Shown piece by piece: positions 1 to 10,091 of a DNA stretch of 38,202 bases (the stretch's first letter is position 1; each line of letters begins with the position of its first letter). The translations under genes were made by a program, and so were the position numbers. The notes beneath the pieces were generated by a model. That model had not been told where the DNA came from, did no database searches, and saw nothing but the letters and a program-made list of their open reading frames with translations. The DNA lies in assembly GCA_013298955.1 (NCBI GenBank), contig JAAFJT010000044.1:1-38202 (forward strand). The letters run 5' to 3'. This DNA comes from Chitinophagales bacterium (GTDB taxonomy: Bacteria > Bacteroidota > Bacteroidia > Chitinophagales > Saprospiraceae).

Positions 1-346
1 AAGTCGCGCCGCGCATGGATTGGCTAAAGACACTTTGTTGATTACCCATGTTGCGGATAAAATCAAAAATACCATCAGGTTGGATGAAAAGATGAAACAT
101 TTCGCCCGATTCCAAATCTTTGAAACGACTCCACCGCAACGGATACTCCTTTTCGAGATAAATCGGCGCGTCAATCGGTTGCTCAAGTTCAAAGGCAGCC
201 GCTTCTTTGATTTTTTGTTCTTCGTCGAGCTTACGGATGAAGAGGAGATAAGTCATTTGTTCAATGACCGTTAATGGATTGGAAAGCCCCCCTGTCCAGA
301 AGGCTTCCCACACTTTATCAATTTTAGACTTAATTTCGCCCGTCAT
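1..346 (-). CDS. hsdM: Type I restriction-modification system methyltransferase subunit HsdM, N-terminal part
   Basis: Reading leftwards from the ATG at 346 gives about 115 residues beginning MTGEIKSKIDKVWEAFWTGG, followed by a segment with LTVIEQMTYLLFIRKLDE. This is the typical N-terminal helical (HsdM_N) region of type I N6-adenine methyltransferase subunits. The reading frame is open to the window edge, so the SAM-binding and NPPY catalytic parts lie outside. HsdM methylates adenines as M2S and forms the R2M2S complex with HsdR and HsdS. A good Bacteroidota promoter lies just upstream (374-403), so this is probably the first gene of its operon, reading away from the surface-protein block. 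Partners are not visible. Confidence 0.9.
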   Translation of the reverse strand, partial: MTGEIKSKIDKVWEAFWTGGLSNPLTVIEQMTYLLFIRKLDEEQKIKEAAAFELEQPIDAPIYLEKEYPLRWSRFKDLESGEMFHLFIQPDGIFDFIRNMGNQQSVFSQSMRGAT

Positions 347-373
347 AATCCTTATTTTGGAATGAAAAGAGGG

Positions 374-403
374 CAAAGATACGCAAAAAAGGATTGAATC
401 CAA
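374..403 (-). promoter_or_regulatory. Bacteroidota-type promoter for hsdM
   Basis: On the minus strand a TTG (-33 element, at 403-401) is followed after 19 nt by TATCTTTG (381-374). This matches the Bacteroidota consensus TTG-N19-21-TAnnTTTG. The start codon lies about 27 nt downstream of the -7 box, leaving a short leader with an AAGG motif before the ATG. Confidence 0.7.
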
Positions 404-424
404 GTAGGACTTTACGCAAGTCCC

Positions 425-1678
425 TTATTTCAAAAATAGTATTTTTTTAGTAATCAAACCTTGGTCTGTTTGAACGCGCAAAACGTATTGACCGCGATAC
501 GTATTATCTAAATTCAAATCAATATTATTTTGATTATCAATGTTTTGTGTAAAAACACTCCGTCCATACACATCATATAATTCCAATGATTGCATTGTTC
601 CATTCCCTTCGATTGCCAAATGTAGGTGTCCATCGCGTACAGGATTCGGCGCAACTGTCAAAGCGGTTTCAGGAGCGATTTCACTCATGCTGGTTCGATA
701 ATAGGTGTAAGTAGTTTTGCTGACATTACTCCAAGTTTGCGTCAAGCGATTAAACTCATCATGCAGTTCCTCATTCACTTTGCCATGAGCAGCTAAGGCG
801 AAGCGATACCGTATCATCGTTACAAAAGGATTATCTGAAACCCCTTTGCCTTGAAAAGTCATTTGTACTACTTGATTTTGAGCATTATACGTATAATCAA
901 TTCGTTTCGCGCCTCCTATCGAATCCCATACCAATGGGATTATCGGCGCACCATTCGCATTGAAAGCGGGGATGTCATATCGCAATTGCAAAAGCCTTCC
1001 TGCATCATAGGTGCGCACATATCGCCCATCCCAAGTCGCGCCGTATCCATTAATCGGGTCTTTGATAAAAGTTTTGTCCAATTTGCCGTCTATTTGATAG
1101 GTCATAGAATCTTTTTGAAACAACTCCCAAGTGCGCAGATGACTATCGTAACTCATATTGAAATGGAGCAATTGCTGACCTGTGGGCGCGTAAATATTGC
1201 TGTCTAAATCCGAAATAGTCCACAGCCCTGTACCAATATCATAAGACTCAGCCAATGATTTTTCGACGCGCTCGCCTGCCCCAAGCGTATAATGAACGCG
1301 CGTGAAAGGCAAAAGGCTGGCGGGCGCACCCAAACCTGCGCGCAATTGTATCAATTGTCCAGTGGCATTGTAGGTGAAAAGGGAAGTCCCATCATCCAAC
1401 CACAATCCATTATCATAGATTTCGGCTCTGGTGCTTTGCACTAAACCATTGGCATTCAATACATTGTTAAAACGGATAGAATCCCGCCATTGGTTATTAA
1501 CCCAAATTTGGGTTTGCGCCGTTTTGAAATTTTCGATATTTTTCGGAAAAATCCAAACAGATTTTTCTGGAAAAAGGTAAGGTGATTCGTCTTGCCATTG
1601 TAGCCAAGATTGTGCTTTCAAAGGCATGTAACAGAATAAGCAGCACGCCACCGCACTCCAAAAGGTAGTTTGTCTCAT
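425..1678 (-). CDS. T9SS-exported protein with C-terminal sorting domain
   Basis: A 417-residue protein with a signal peptide (residues 1-23, ending PLKAQ) and a C-terminal type A T9SS sorting domain of about 75 residues (from ALTVAPNPV; ends GLITKKILFLK). The middle is a beta-rich region with recurring short motifs such as FTYNATGQL and YTYNAQNQV that resemble YD/RHS-like repeats. The expected fate is Sec export, passage through the T9SS, removal of the C-terminal domain, and release or attachment to the cell surface. The function of the passenger is not recognised. It follows the 1745-residue surface protein on the same strand but is separated from it by two hairpins, so it is probably a separate transcript. 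Confidence 0.85.
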   Translation of the reverse strand: MRQTTFWSAVACCLFCYMPLKAQSWLQWQDESPYLFPEKSVWIFPKNIENFKTAQTQIWVNNQWRDSIRFNNVLNANGLVQSTRAEIYDNGLWLDDGTSLFTYNATGQLIQLRAGLGAPASLLPFTRVHYTLGAGERVEKSLAESYDIGTGLWTISDLDSNIYAPTGQQLLHFNMSYDSHLRTWELFQKDSMTYQIDGKLDKTFIKDPINGYGATWDGRYVRTYDAGRLLQLRYDIPAFNANGAPIIPLVWDSIGGAKRIDYTYNAQNQVVQMTFQGKGVSDNPFVTMIRYRFALAAHGKVNEELHDEFNRLTQTWSNVSKTTYTYYRTSMSEIAPETALTVAPNPVRDGHLHLAIEGNGTMQSLELYDVYGRSVFTQNIDNQNNIDLNLDNTYRGQYVLRVQTDQGLITKKILFLK

Positions 1679-1758
1679 AAGTTTAAATTGATTTTGATTA
1701 AAAATGTTTGAACTTCCATTTTCAGGGCAAAAACCCTCCGAAACAGCTAAGTTTAAAT

Positions 1759-1811
1759 ACTTGGTTTTCGCTACAAGTATTTTCTCAACAAAAATGCAGC
1801 GAAAACCAAGT
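1759..1811. repeat. Inverted repeat, 14-bp perfect arms
   Basis: ACTTGGTTTTCGCT at 1759-1772 is perfectly complementary to 1798-1811, with a 25-nt loop. It lies between the big surface gene and the next T9SS gene. Its arm resembles the start of an arm in the giant hairpin at 25785 (ACTTGGTTTTCG), a possible family link. Confidence 0.7.
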
Positions 1812-1820
1812 AAATCAATA

Positions 1821-1851
1821 AAGGTTTCGGAAGCACTGCCTCCGAAACCTT
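1821..1851 (-). terminator. Hairpin terminator after the 1745-residue surface gene
   Basis: Perfect 11-bp arms AAGGTTTCGGA (1821-1831) and TCCGAAACCTT (1841-1851) with a 9-nt loop lie 33 bp beyond the stop of the gene at 1884. A shorter GTTTCGGAGGG-type sequence lies at 1731-1745. The arm resembles the GGAGGGTTT hairpins at 17788 and 30433. Confidence 0.6.
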
Positions 1852-1883
1852 ATATTTACAAACTACGTGCCTATATATGACAT

Positions 1884-4800
1884 TTAGCGGTGCGGCACTT
1901 TTGAAGTCTGCCCATTATTGCGTTTCCACAATAAAGCATCATAAAGATTAACATCCGCATCCAAATTGTAATCACTATCTCGATAGGCATCAAAAACACC
2001 TGTTTGCTCTTTCCAATACAACCTATCCAATAGGTCAAGGTCAAAATTATTATAAAAAGTATTTTTTCGACCATCTGCAGAAAGTAAGAGCCATTTACCA
2101 CCGACCCATTTTTGCCCTGCGGACAATGGATTATTCCAAATATAACTATCCGCAAGCGTAAAATCGTGGCGAAACACCGAACCATTTGACAAGACTTGCC
2201 CATTTGGACTCATCACGCCGAGATGATTGCGGTGTTCAACCACCACAAAATACCGTTTACCAGACGGTAGATACCAGCAATTATGAATAAACTCAATTCG
2301 TCCATCTTGATGTAATAAGCCTGCTTGCCGCAACACAACACTATCGGCAGAGGCACTGTCGGAACGCACCGTCACTAACACCCAATCCACCACAGTCGGG
2401 GCATAAGTAGAGACTGATTCTTTCCCGTAATAGTACCAAGGCGCAGCCGCGTAGGGCTGTCCTGACGGGGTCGGTTGCCCAAATAATCCAAGTGGGATTT
2501 GTCCGGGTAATAACCCACGTTGATTCAGCACCGTGTGCATCGTACCCGTAGTTGCTCTGAAAGGACCTTCCAATAATACTTTCAAATCCAATGAAATACA
2601 ATTGCAAAAATTTTGTATATCATAATTCAAAGCATTAAACACCCCACTTGCTGCCACCGTTTTTGACTCATAATCGCCCGCTTGTTCCCTCAAATTGATT
2701 TGATTGACCTCCGTTTGCGGCTGCATCACCGCCGTCCGCCAAGTAAGGTTGAGTTGGGTTGCCGCATTTTGCGCCGTCATTTCAAGCGTACTGACGGTTA
2801 GCCAAGTCGAACTAACCCATTTTCCACTATTGAGCGCGCCCGAATACGCCACATTCACCACTAAATCAGCGTTGCGCGCTGCTTCCGAACTGCCCGTTAA
2901 AGTTTGATTTTGATAATTGCTATCCAAAGCCATTGCCGCATTGGAAAAGAGATTTTGATTGCGCAAGATAGGTTGGTGCATTTCCAATGTATCATAATTC
3001 AACCGAAAGTGTGCATCGCCCATCATAAAAGGACTGGTGCCTGCTTTGGTGCGCACTTGAAGCTGTATCGTTGCTTTTTGAGTGGCACAATCATAGTTTT
3101 GCACGACCACTTGCACCTCGTAATTGCTTTCTGGACGACATACTTTGAAAAGCTGATTCAATTCAACACTCGTTCCCGCGCCTGCTTGCGCTGCAACGGT
3201 GCTACCCAAAGCAAAAGTAGGCGTAAATTGGCTTGCATCATAAAAAAAAGTATAAACCCGATAACTGCCGTTGGCACAATCGGTAAAAATAGGCTGATTC
3301 GAGGTTTGTATCAACACCCCCAAAAGATTTGTCAATAGATAACGGCGGGTATGATTGGCAGACGGATTGTTCAGCGAAACATTAAAAGTCAACGTACCAT
3401 CTGCATTATTACAAACGCAGGCAACACAATCAGTATCTTCACAGTCAATGTATCCATCATTATCATCATCCAAAAGGTTGTTGCAAATCTCCGTTGGCGC
3501 AGTCAAACAAACACGGCGCAACTGTGGCACGGAAACGGAAAAATCCCTGCCTGTGACTTTGGTAATCGTATCGTTGGGCGTTAGGTGTTGAATGCCCATC
3601 ATCGCATCATACAGAACACTATAAATCCGATAGGAACCACTGCCCAAATTATTGAATTGTGCAAAAGAAGCGACTTGCAAAATGCGACCCGTACTATCGG
3701 TCAAAGCGTATCGCTGCGTGTAATACGGCAAAGAAGGCAAATTGAAGGTAGCGGAAATCGAGCTACTCATATCCGTACAAGCCAAAGGCGGACAATCGGC
3801 ATCCTCTCCGTCGATGAGTCCATCTCCGTCATTATCAATGCCATCGCCACAAATCTCAGTGGCAATACAGACTTTATACAATAAAGGCAAAGATTTTTGA
3901 TAAAAATTACTTACATAAGCCATTTGCTGCCCCACATTTCCCCCCGTTACAGGGTTTGTGGTATCATAACTCACGCCATAAATGCGGTATCGTCCAGTGG
4001 CTACATTACTAAATTGTGTTAAGGTGTCTATTTTCTGAATTGTCCCTAATGAATTGATTAGTAAGTACTTCACTTTAAAGACAGAATCAGCGCGAAGCCC
4101 GGCAATGCTGAAAGCAATATTGCCCGTTGTATTGTTACATGCTTGCGTACCACAGTCAATATCTTCTTCATCAATCAAACCATCATTATCATCATCTATG
4201 CCATTATTGCATATTTCTGGTGTAATACAAACTTTAAATAATAAAGCAGGGGATTTTTGGTAACAACTGCCTGTTACAAGTCGCCATGCCGCACCCACTG
4301 TTAGCCCCGAAACACCCGTAGCTGTATAATAATTCAATGCAAAGACCCGATAATCGCCCGATGCGACCTGATTGAAAAAAGGTTGCGTCGAAATTTGTCG
4401 AATGATGTCAAATGTATCGGTCAATATATATTGTTGCGTGTAATCCCAACTCGTGTTTTGCCATGCTGCGCTAAATGTGATATTGCCTGAAGTATTATTA
4501 CAAGTCATGGGCGGCAAATCGCTGTCTTCTCCATCAATCCGCCCATCAAAATCATCATCCAATCCATTATTCATAATTTCCATCAAACAAACCAAATACG
4601 ACAAAGGCGCAGAAACTTGGACACAACTGCCTGTAACGCCTGCAATATTGCGCCCTAAGGTAAAGCCATTGACGGTTGAAGTGGCTTCAAAATTAAGGGC
4701 ATAGACTTTATACCGTCCCGAAGTCAACCCTTCAAATCGCTTGATAGTGGACATTTGCAGGATAATGCCATTGGTATCCGTCAAAGCATATTGTTGGAAA

Positions 4801-7121
4801 TAAGTGGAATCGGTGTTTTGCCCTGCAATCTGAAAGGTAATAATGCCTGTGGTATTGTCGCAACAAAGCGGCGGCGCAGCCAGCGTGACAGGCGCAGCCG
4901 CAGAAATGCAACTGTTGTTATTATCTTTTACCACTACTTGATACGTGTTGACTGTCAGTGGATTAGAAGTAGCACTGACTTGAAAAGTAACCCCATTATT
5001 AAAACTATACGTTACGCCCGAAGCAGGTGATGTAACGGTAATTGTCCCTGTATTGATTTGGCAAGTAGGTTGCACCTCAGAGACCGTCGGTGCAGGAATC
5101 GGCGGCGGAGCCATTAAAACTGCTGTTTGAGGGTCAGAGACACAAGTATTGCTGTTGTCTCGCACCCGTACTTGATACGTATTGGGGCTTAACGGTGCGG
5201 AAGTTGCGCCTGCTTGAAAACTGACCCCATTATTGAAACTATACATCATACCTAAGGTGGGTGATGTTACGGTAATAGTCCCGCCTACGCCTACACAAGG
5301 CGGTTGCACAATGTTCACCATCGGTGCGCTAAAAGGGGCGCAATAAATAACATTTAACCAAACCCAAGCGGTATCACACGAATACGTACCCGTATCACAA
5401 ATTCGATATTGAAAACTATCCCTGCCGACATACCCAATAGTGGGCGTGTATAGGATGTAATGCGTGACAGGATCGACCGAAACGGTTCCATGCAAAGGCT
5501 GTGCTACCCCACTTGTCGTCAAACTCGACGGGTCTATGCGCGTACCACCATCATTTGCCAAAACAGGTATCGTCGAGGAAGTCGTCGAAACAACAGCACT
5601 ATCCCGCCAAGCATCCACCCAACAAACAGAGGCTTCGTATTTAAAACGTTTTTCTTCACTCCCAAAAAACCATGTATTTACGGTTGTTACGTCCCCATAA
5701 CACATGTTATTCCACTTATGGCAAGGGGCTGCGCAACCATTTAACTCTACTTTTGGATTTCCATTTAAATTAGAAAAAGTAATATTGCTATCATCATAGT
5801 AATTTTTGATGGCAACAGCACCTAACGGTGGCGAAGGGCGCACCGTTTCAAATTTAAACCCTTTTGTAAAAAACTCTGCATCATAGATGGGAAAATGGAA
5901 AATACCCTGTGAATAGTTGACCGTGTACGTGAGGGGTACGCTCAAATTGACCTGCGCCCCAAGCCCATCTTTCCCATTCCAAAAGACGGTGCGTCGATAG
6001 GGCGGCACTTCCCCCATTTGCGGCACTACTTTGATTGCCAAAGCCACATCTCGCGTCCCCGCATCAAATAGGTAGGGCGCGCCCGGTTGCGATAAATCGA
6101 CCAAAATATCAATTTGCCCTGCTTTATCCACTTCTACGTAAAAAGTGCCTGTTAGCGAGTTACAACTCACCAAAAAAGGTTCGGCTGTAAAACCACCGAT
6201 ATGCCCACTCGGATAGGCAATCGAGTCAGGATTACTTAAAAAAATCGGATATAAGGCGGCGGCACTCGCAAGCCCTAAAACCGATTTTCTATCGGTCAAG
6301 ATATTCCCTGTGGTGCCAGTGCCAGTGTTATTGAAGAAAATATTAAACGCATAAGGGCGTAATCCTGAGCTATCAAAATTAACTTTGGTAACAAGACTAT
6401 CCGCCGTAGAGTAAACGTGAAAAGTACCATTGAAAGCACGGTCAAAAGTACCAAATTGGTCGGCAGAAGCGCAACCAGAAGTTCCCGTACAATTGATAGG
6501 TGGTGTTGCCATTGCCCAGTTTTTAGCAAAGACGCGTCCATTGATAGCTGTCGGACTACCGCCTTTGGTAGCAACGGTAATATCCCACCAAGGCATCGCT
6601 ATGAGCGTACTCGAATACGCGCTTGCATTTGTGCTAAATTCAACATAATAATCACCTGCACCAAAAGCTGCTGGATCGACTTGTACCGCATTATAGCCAC
6701 CTGCCCCTACGATTTGATTGGGACCAGCAACTGCATTTGCCCAACCAGCAATATTGGCAGGAAGTGCTTGCCCCGTCGCGCTGCCCACTGTTGGATAAAT
6801 TACCGTACCACTGGCGTTTTTTATCCTAAAATACGCCGTCAGCACATTGCCCGAACACGGATAAGCTATCGCACTGCGCGCTTGTGCAAAGCCTAAAAAG
6901 ATTTGTTCCGTACTTGGGTTACTGATGTGAATGTAGAGGCGTTGATTATCCACCCCATCATACCGTCCAAAACTATTATTGGACGTGTTACAAAGATAAA
7001 GATGTACCATATCGGTTGCAGTTGGGCTAAGTTGTTTAGTCCCTTCGGCTTGCAACGGCGCAATGAATCCTGAAACATGTATTAAAATACACAGTAGTTT
7101 TTGTAATTTATTTTTCAACAT
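1884..7121 (-). CDS. Giant exported surface/adhesin-like protein with five repeats, SprB-like and dockerin-like modules
   Basis: 1745 residues. Residues 1-25 are a signal peptide. An N-terminal beta-rich region follows. At about 515-590 there is a cadherin/Ig-like module (VLANDGG ... YTPTIGYVGRDSFQY). Two SprB-like repeats lie at about 595-750 (both contain YSFNNGV and NTYQV). Five tandem units of about 120 residues follow from about 752 to 1330, each starting C(N/T)N-type and containing YxLT...G...Y(R/K)V(Y/F). The first four end in an acidic DDDxDG-type loop (for example NNGIDDDNDGLIDEEDIDC), resembling MopE/calcium-binding loops. A cohesin-like region lies at about 1330-1480, and the C-terminus ends in a dockerin-like NLDADVNLYDALLW segment followed by NNG...VP. 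No T9SS sorting domain of the usual type is seen, so the route to the surface is uncertain. Confidence 0.85.
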   Translation of the reverse strand: MLKNKLQKLLCILIHVSGFIAPLQAEGTKQLSPTATDMVHLYLCNTSNNSFGRYDGVDNQRLYIHISNPSTEQIFLGFAQARSAIAYPCSGNVLTAYFRIKNASGTVIYPTVGSATGQALPANIAGWANAVAGPNQIVGAGGYNAVQVDPAAFGAGDYYVEFSTNASAYSSTLIAMPWWDITVATKGGSPTAINGRVFAKNWAMATPPINCTGTSGCASADQFGTFDRAFNGTFHVYSTADSLVTKVNFDSSGLRPYAFNIFFNNTGTGTTGNILTDRKSVLGLASAAALYPIFLSNPDSIAYPSGHIGGFTAEPFLVSCNSLTGTFYVEVDKAGQIDILVDLSQPGAPYLFDAGTRDVALAIKVVPQMGEVPPYRRTVFWNGKDGLGAQVNLSVPLTYTVNYSQGIFHFPIYDAEFFTKGFKFETVRPSPPLGAVAIKNYYDDSNITFSNLNGNPKVELNGCAAPCHKWNNMCYGDVTTVNTWFFGSEEKRFKYEASVCWVDAWRDSAVVSTTSSTIPVLANDGGTRIDPSSLTTSGVAQPLHGTVSVDPVTHYILYTPTIGYVGRDSFQYRICDTGTYSCDTAWVWLNVIYCAPFSAPMVNIVQPPCVGVGGTITVTSPTLGMMYSFNNGVSFQAGATSAPLSPNTYQVRVRDNSNTCVSDPQTAVLMAPPPIPAPTVSEVQPTCQINTGTITVTSPASGVTYSFNNGVTFQVSATSNPLTVNTYQVVVKDNNNSCISAAAPVTLAAPPLCCDNTTGIITFQIAGQNTDSTYFQQYALTDTNGIILQMSTIKRFEGLTSGRYKVYALNFEATSTVNGFTLGRNIAGVTGSCVQVSAPLSYLVCLMEIMNNGLDDDFDGRIDGEDSDLPPMTCNNTSGNITFSAAWQNTSWDYTQQYILTDTFDIIRQISTQPFFNQVASGDYRVFALNYYTATGVSGLTVGAAWRLVTGSCYQKSPALLFKVCITPEICNNGIDDDNDGLIDEEDIDCGTQACNNTTGNIAFSIAGLRADSVFKVKYLLINSLGTIQKIDTLTQFSNVATGRYRIYGVSYDTTNPVTGGNVGQQMAYVSNFYQKSLPLLYKVCIATEICGDGIDNDGDGLIDGEDADCPPLACTDMSSSISATFNLPSLPYYTQRYALTDSTGRILQVASFAQFNNLGSGSYRIYSVLYDAMMGIQHLTPNDTITKVTGRDFSVSVPQLRRVCLTAPTEICNNLLDDDNDGYIDCEDTDCVACVCNNADGTLTFNVSLNNPSANHTRRYLLTNLLGVLIQTSNQPIFTDCANGSYRVYTFFYDASQFTPTFALGSTVAAQAGAGTSVELNQLFKVCRPESNYEVQVVVQNYDCATQKATIQLQVRTKAGTSPFMMGDAHFRLNYDTLEMHQPILRNQNLFSNAAMALDSNYQNQTLTGSSEAARNADLVVNVAYSGALNSGKWVSSTWLTVSTLEMTAQNAATQLNLTWRTAVMQPQTEVNQINLREQAGDYESKTVAASGVFNALNYDIQNFCNCISLDLKVLLEGPFRATTGTMHTVLNQRGLLPGQIPLGLFGQPTPSGQPYAAAPWYYYGKESVSTYAPTVVDWVLVTVRSDSASADSVVLRQAGLLHQDGRIEFIHNCWYLPSGKRYFVVVEHRNHLGVMSPNGQVLSNGSVFRHDFTLADSYIWNNPLSAGQKWVGGKWLLLSADGRKNTFYNNFDLDLLDRLYWKEQTGVFDAYRDSDYNLDADVNLYDALLWKRNNGQTSKVPHR

Positions 7122-7338
7122 TCCAATTTTTGACTTGTTATAAAATCATGCTTTTCAAAAATTAATACATATAACATTTCGTAATCCTGCCAAAAAAACG
7201 TGTAAATCCGTCTAAATAGAGCGAACCTACACGCGTTTTCTGGGGACACTGTTATTTCCGCACTTCAAAGCAGGATATTATTACGCCTCTACTGTTTGGA
7301 AATCTTAGGTATGTAAGTTCAGATTCATGCGCTGTTGC

Positions 7339-9177
7339 TTAATAACCATTCACACGGGCGACCGCAGTTTTGAAAACAGGTTCAATGGGCATTTCCAAGA
7401 TATAGGCTTTTTCTTGGTATTCTGACGTAATCGTGAGGGTACGTAAGCCATCCGCACCAGAGCCATCATACCAAACAGGGATGGTCAAGGTATTGACATT
7501 TGGCGTAAGCATGGTCGTCAAACTCCCCGAAATCCCTGCTCCTTTGACGTTAAAAGTGGTTTTACCACCTTGTAAAACAGTCACATTGAACTGGATGTAA
7601 CCCATCTGATTGGTATTGCCATTGGCTATAAAACTATTTTTCAAAGCTGGATGTGACTTATTTGTGACAAATTGAAAAACAGGTTTCGGCACGACCAAAC
7701 AAGTCACTTCATTGGAAATGATTTCAATCGGGCGGTATCCATTCCTTGCTTTTGGAATCACGACAGCGGCATTGGTGTATGCCCCAATCGAACAGCCATT
7801 TAACTCGACTTGTACGCTGAGGCGAGACATGCCAATTGGAATACTTAAATCATTGATATACAAAGAACTCGAATTGGAATATAGGTTTTCCATCCCAATA
7901 ATGCCTGTATCAAACGTAAGAGAACTGATTTTATACCGCGCTGTATCCACTGGGATTTCATCCATAAAATCGGCAAAAATCGTATTACTGCCTGTATTTT
8001 TAAATATATATGTAAAAGTTAGTATATCGGTATTAAACGCTGTTGGGGTAGAAACCGTTTTGGTGATGCGCAAAGGCGCGTCGGGTTTTGGTAACCCCAC
8101 TAAAAGCGCGGTTGCATTACTCCGACCAAGCTGATTTGGGTCATCGGATAAATAAAGTCGGTCATTGACTTGAAACATCGCTTGCTGTGCATAATAGCCT
8201 GTTGCCGCGCCCACATACGCATCTATCGTAAAAGTACTCAATCCACTCGGCACTTTGATGTCTTTCATCACGAAGGTGCGTCCACCACCGTATTCATTTG
8301 CCTGTCCTTTCAATTGGCTTACAAAAGAATTGGGCAGCCATGTCAAGCCTTCTGGTAAAATATCGGTAAAATGCACCATTTGCGGCTTTGTATCCATGTT
8401 GTTAAACCGAAATAAGTACGTGACCAAATCTCCTTTATTGACCGCACCAACAGGCGCAATTTTAGATAAAGTCATGGATTCCATTAATTCCAACGGAATG
8501 CCCGGTTCTGGACAAAAAATTGCGAAATCGCCAATCACCATCATTGCACCGCGCGGATACACTGTATTTCTATTATTTTTATACGTAATGACTATTTTAT
8601 CAATAGATTGTGTAAAAGATAAATTGATTTTTCCAGTTGCACCAAACATTTTAGCATTGGAGTTTTGACCTGCCGCAACCGTCCGTTGTGCGGATAGACT
8701 GCTTTTACCTACCCGACTTATCGTCGGACGCACTTCCTGAAATCCATTATAACCCCGTACCTCTACATACTCTGCTAAAGTACCTGCTTGCTCAATATCA
8801 TAAATACTGAAATGACAACCTGAAATCGTTTGGTTAAATTCTGTTGTCCAAGTAATCGCTTTGGAGGCACTATTGCTTGAAATGTATAAGGCAGGCAACC
8901 CTTCATACAATTTGGGGTATGCTGTCAATAATATATCATTCGGGTCTTCTACGAAATTGGTCATTGTCAAACCATGGCTTAATTCAATCGTCTTGGTAAA
9001 AGTATTGGCTTCCCAACCTTCTTTTGCCCACCGAACATAATGATAACCCGCGCAAACGCTTTGTGGTGCTGCAACAGTTTGTGTTTTGATTTTTAGCGAA
9101 GGTGCAACATGAGTCGTGTGTGCATGAACTGATAAGTGAGCGCACAACAAAAAATATATAAATTTCCTTGTTGACAT
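7339..9177 (-). CDS. Exported protein with DUF11-like repeats
   Basis: 612 residues with a signal peptide (1-19, ending VHA). Residues about 40-230 form a domain containing GYHYVRWAKEGW and SIYDIEQAG, not assigned to a family with certainty. Two DUF11-type (conserved repeat) beta-sandwich domains follow, recognisable by DILPEGLTWLPNSF (about 285) and by DTDILTFTYIFKNTGSN...FMDEIPVD (about 385-415). DUF11 domains are common in large Bacteroidota cell-surface proteins. No canonical T9SS C-terminal domain is present. It lies between two other exported proteins on the same strand with gaps of 140-220 bp, forming a surface-protein block. The precise role is unknown. Confidence 0.8.
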   Translation of the reverse strand: MSTRKFIYFLLCAHLSVHAHTTHVAPSLKIKTQTVAAPQSVCAGYHYVRWAKEGWEANTFTKTIELSHGLTMTNFVEDPNDILLTAYPKLYEGLPALYISSNSASKAITWTTEFNQTISGCHFSIYDIEQAGTLAEYVEVRGYNGFQEVRPTISRVGKSSLSAQRTVAAGQNSNAKMFGATGKINLSFTQSIDKIVITYKNNRNTVYPRGAMMVIGDFAIFCPEPGIPLELMESMTLSKIAPVGAVNKGDLVTYLFRFNNMDTKPQMVHFTDILPEGLTWLPNSFVSQLKGQANEYGGGRTFVMKDIKVPSGLSTFTIDAYVGAATGYYAQQAMFQVNDRLYLSDDPNQLGRSNATALLVGLPKPDAPLRITKTVSTPTAFNTDILTFTYIFKNTGSNTIFADFMDEIPVDTARYKISSLTFDTGIIGMENLYSNSSSLYINDLSIPIGMSRLSVQVELNGCSIGAYTNAAVVIPKARNGYRPIEIISNEVTCLVVPKPVFQFVTNKSHPALKNSFIANGNTNQMGYIQFNVTVLQGGKTTFNVKGAGISGSLTTMLTPNVNTLTIPVWYDGSGADGLRTLTITSEYQEKAYILEMPIEPVFKTAVARVNGY

Positions 9178-9319
9178 GAGTTAGAACGGTTTTTGTGGTT
9201 AACTGAAATGTGTATTCAAAAAGGTTTCAATTTTTTAAATACGGGTTTTCTCAAAATAAAATTTTTTGCTTTGATAAATTTTTCTACTGCTAACAAGATT
9301 TTTTTGTGATGCGACTGCT

Positions 9320-9901
9320 TTAATAGCTTAATACGCCTGCATTTGCCGCACATGCAGGTAGATTGACCACTATATTGGTCGGATTTGCCCCTACGCCATT
9401 GTTGAGGTCTTCGGCTGCATTCGCAAGCCCACTGAAACTGCCCCGAGTGGGGTTAATACTGCCTTCGGCTGCTGCTACAATAGGCGCGGTTAGCGTACAA
9501 GTCGCTGTCCCTGCCGACATAGAGCCATTGGAAAACGTTACCGTATTGCCTGTAATTGTTCCTGTACCGCCACCACAGGCATTGGTCACGGTTGCGCCAT
9601 TTGGGAAACTCAAGCCCGCAGGTAAATTGTATGTATAACTGATACCTGTTTGTGCGGGGTTGCCCGCATCGTTCGTTAGCGTAAAGGTTACAGTGCCTTG
9701 TTGCCCAACTATCATTGGATTGCTATACGCAACTTTTACAATAGGTGGGCTAACTAACACGACACTCGAAAGAGGGTGGTGAATACGGTGGAATGGTTTT
9801 TTAGAAAATATATCTTTTTGATGCTCAAATGGATATATTTCGGACGCAACCATTGTACTGGATAAGGCTGTACTAAAACATAGAAATACGATATATTTCA
9901 T
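9320..9901 (-). CDS. Short exported protein with one DUF11-like domain, possibly a truncated adhesin
   Basis: 193 residues: a signal peptide (1-19, ending VAS), then one DUF11/adhesin-type domain (VTFTLTNDAGNPAQTGISY, NLPAGLSFPNG, GTATCTLTAPI). It ends abruptly at CAANAGVLSY without a sorting signal. In related adhesins this type of domain normally repeats many times, so this may be the surviving first domain of a longer protein. No in-frame continuation is seen after the stop, and the next 140 bp are AT-rich without coding character. A natural short form cannot be excluded. Confidence 0.65.
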   Translation of the reverse strand: MKYIVFLCFSTALSSTMVASEIYPFEHQKDIFSKKPFHRIHHPLSSVVLVSPPIVKVAYSNPMIVGQQGTVTFTLTNDAGNPAQTGISYTYNLPAGLSFPNGATVTNACGGGTGTITGNTVTFSNGSMSAGTATCTLTAPIVAAAEGSINPTRGSFSGLANAAEDLNNGVGANPTNIVVNLPACAANAGVLSY

Positions 9902-10091
9902 TTGTAAGGAATTGGAATTGAATTAAGATTTGAATTTATTTGTAAAAACTGTTTTTGTATTTTCTATTCTTTTGCTATTTTTGTACAAGTATAATGGGTT
10001 TTCAGATAGATAAAAAACAAAAATGTAGTGTTTTGTGACAGTGTATTATTTGCCTTAAATTAGGGTTTTACGCGACCATGACGGCAAAATA

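Noticed and set aside
2704-6896. Many plus-strand frames of 60-160 codons opposite the giant surface gene.
   Set aside because: They are antisense shadows of the 1745-residue protein, whose domains are clear on the minus strand.
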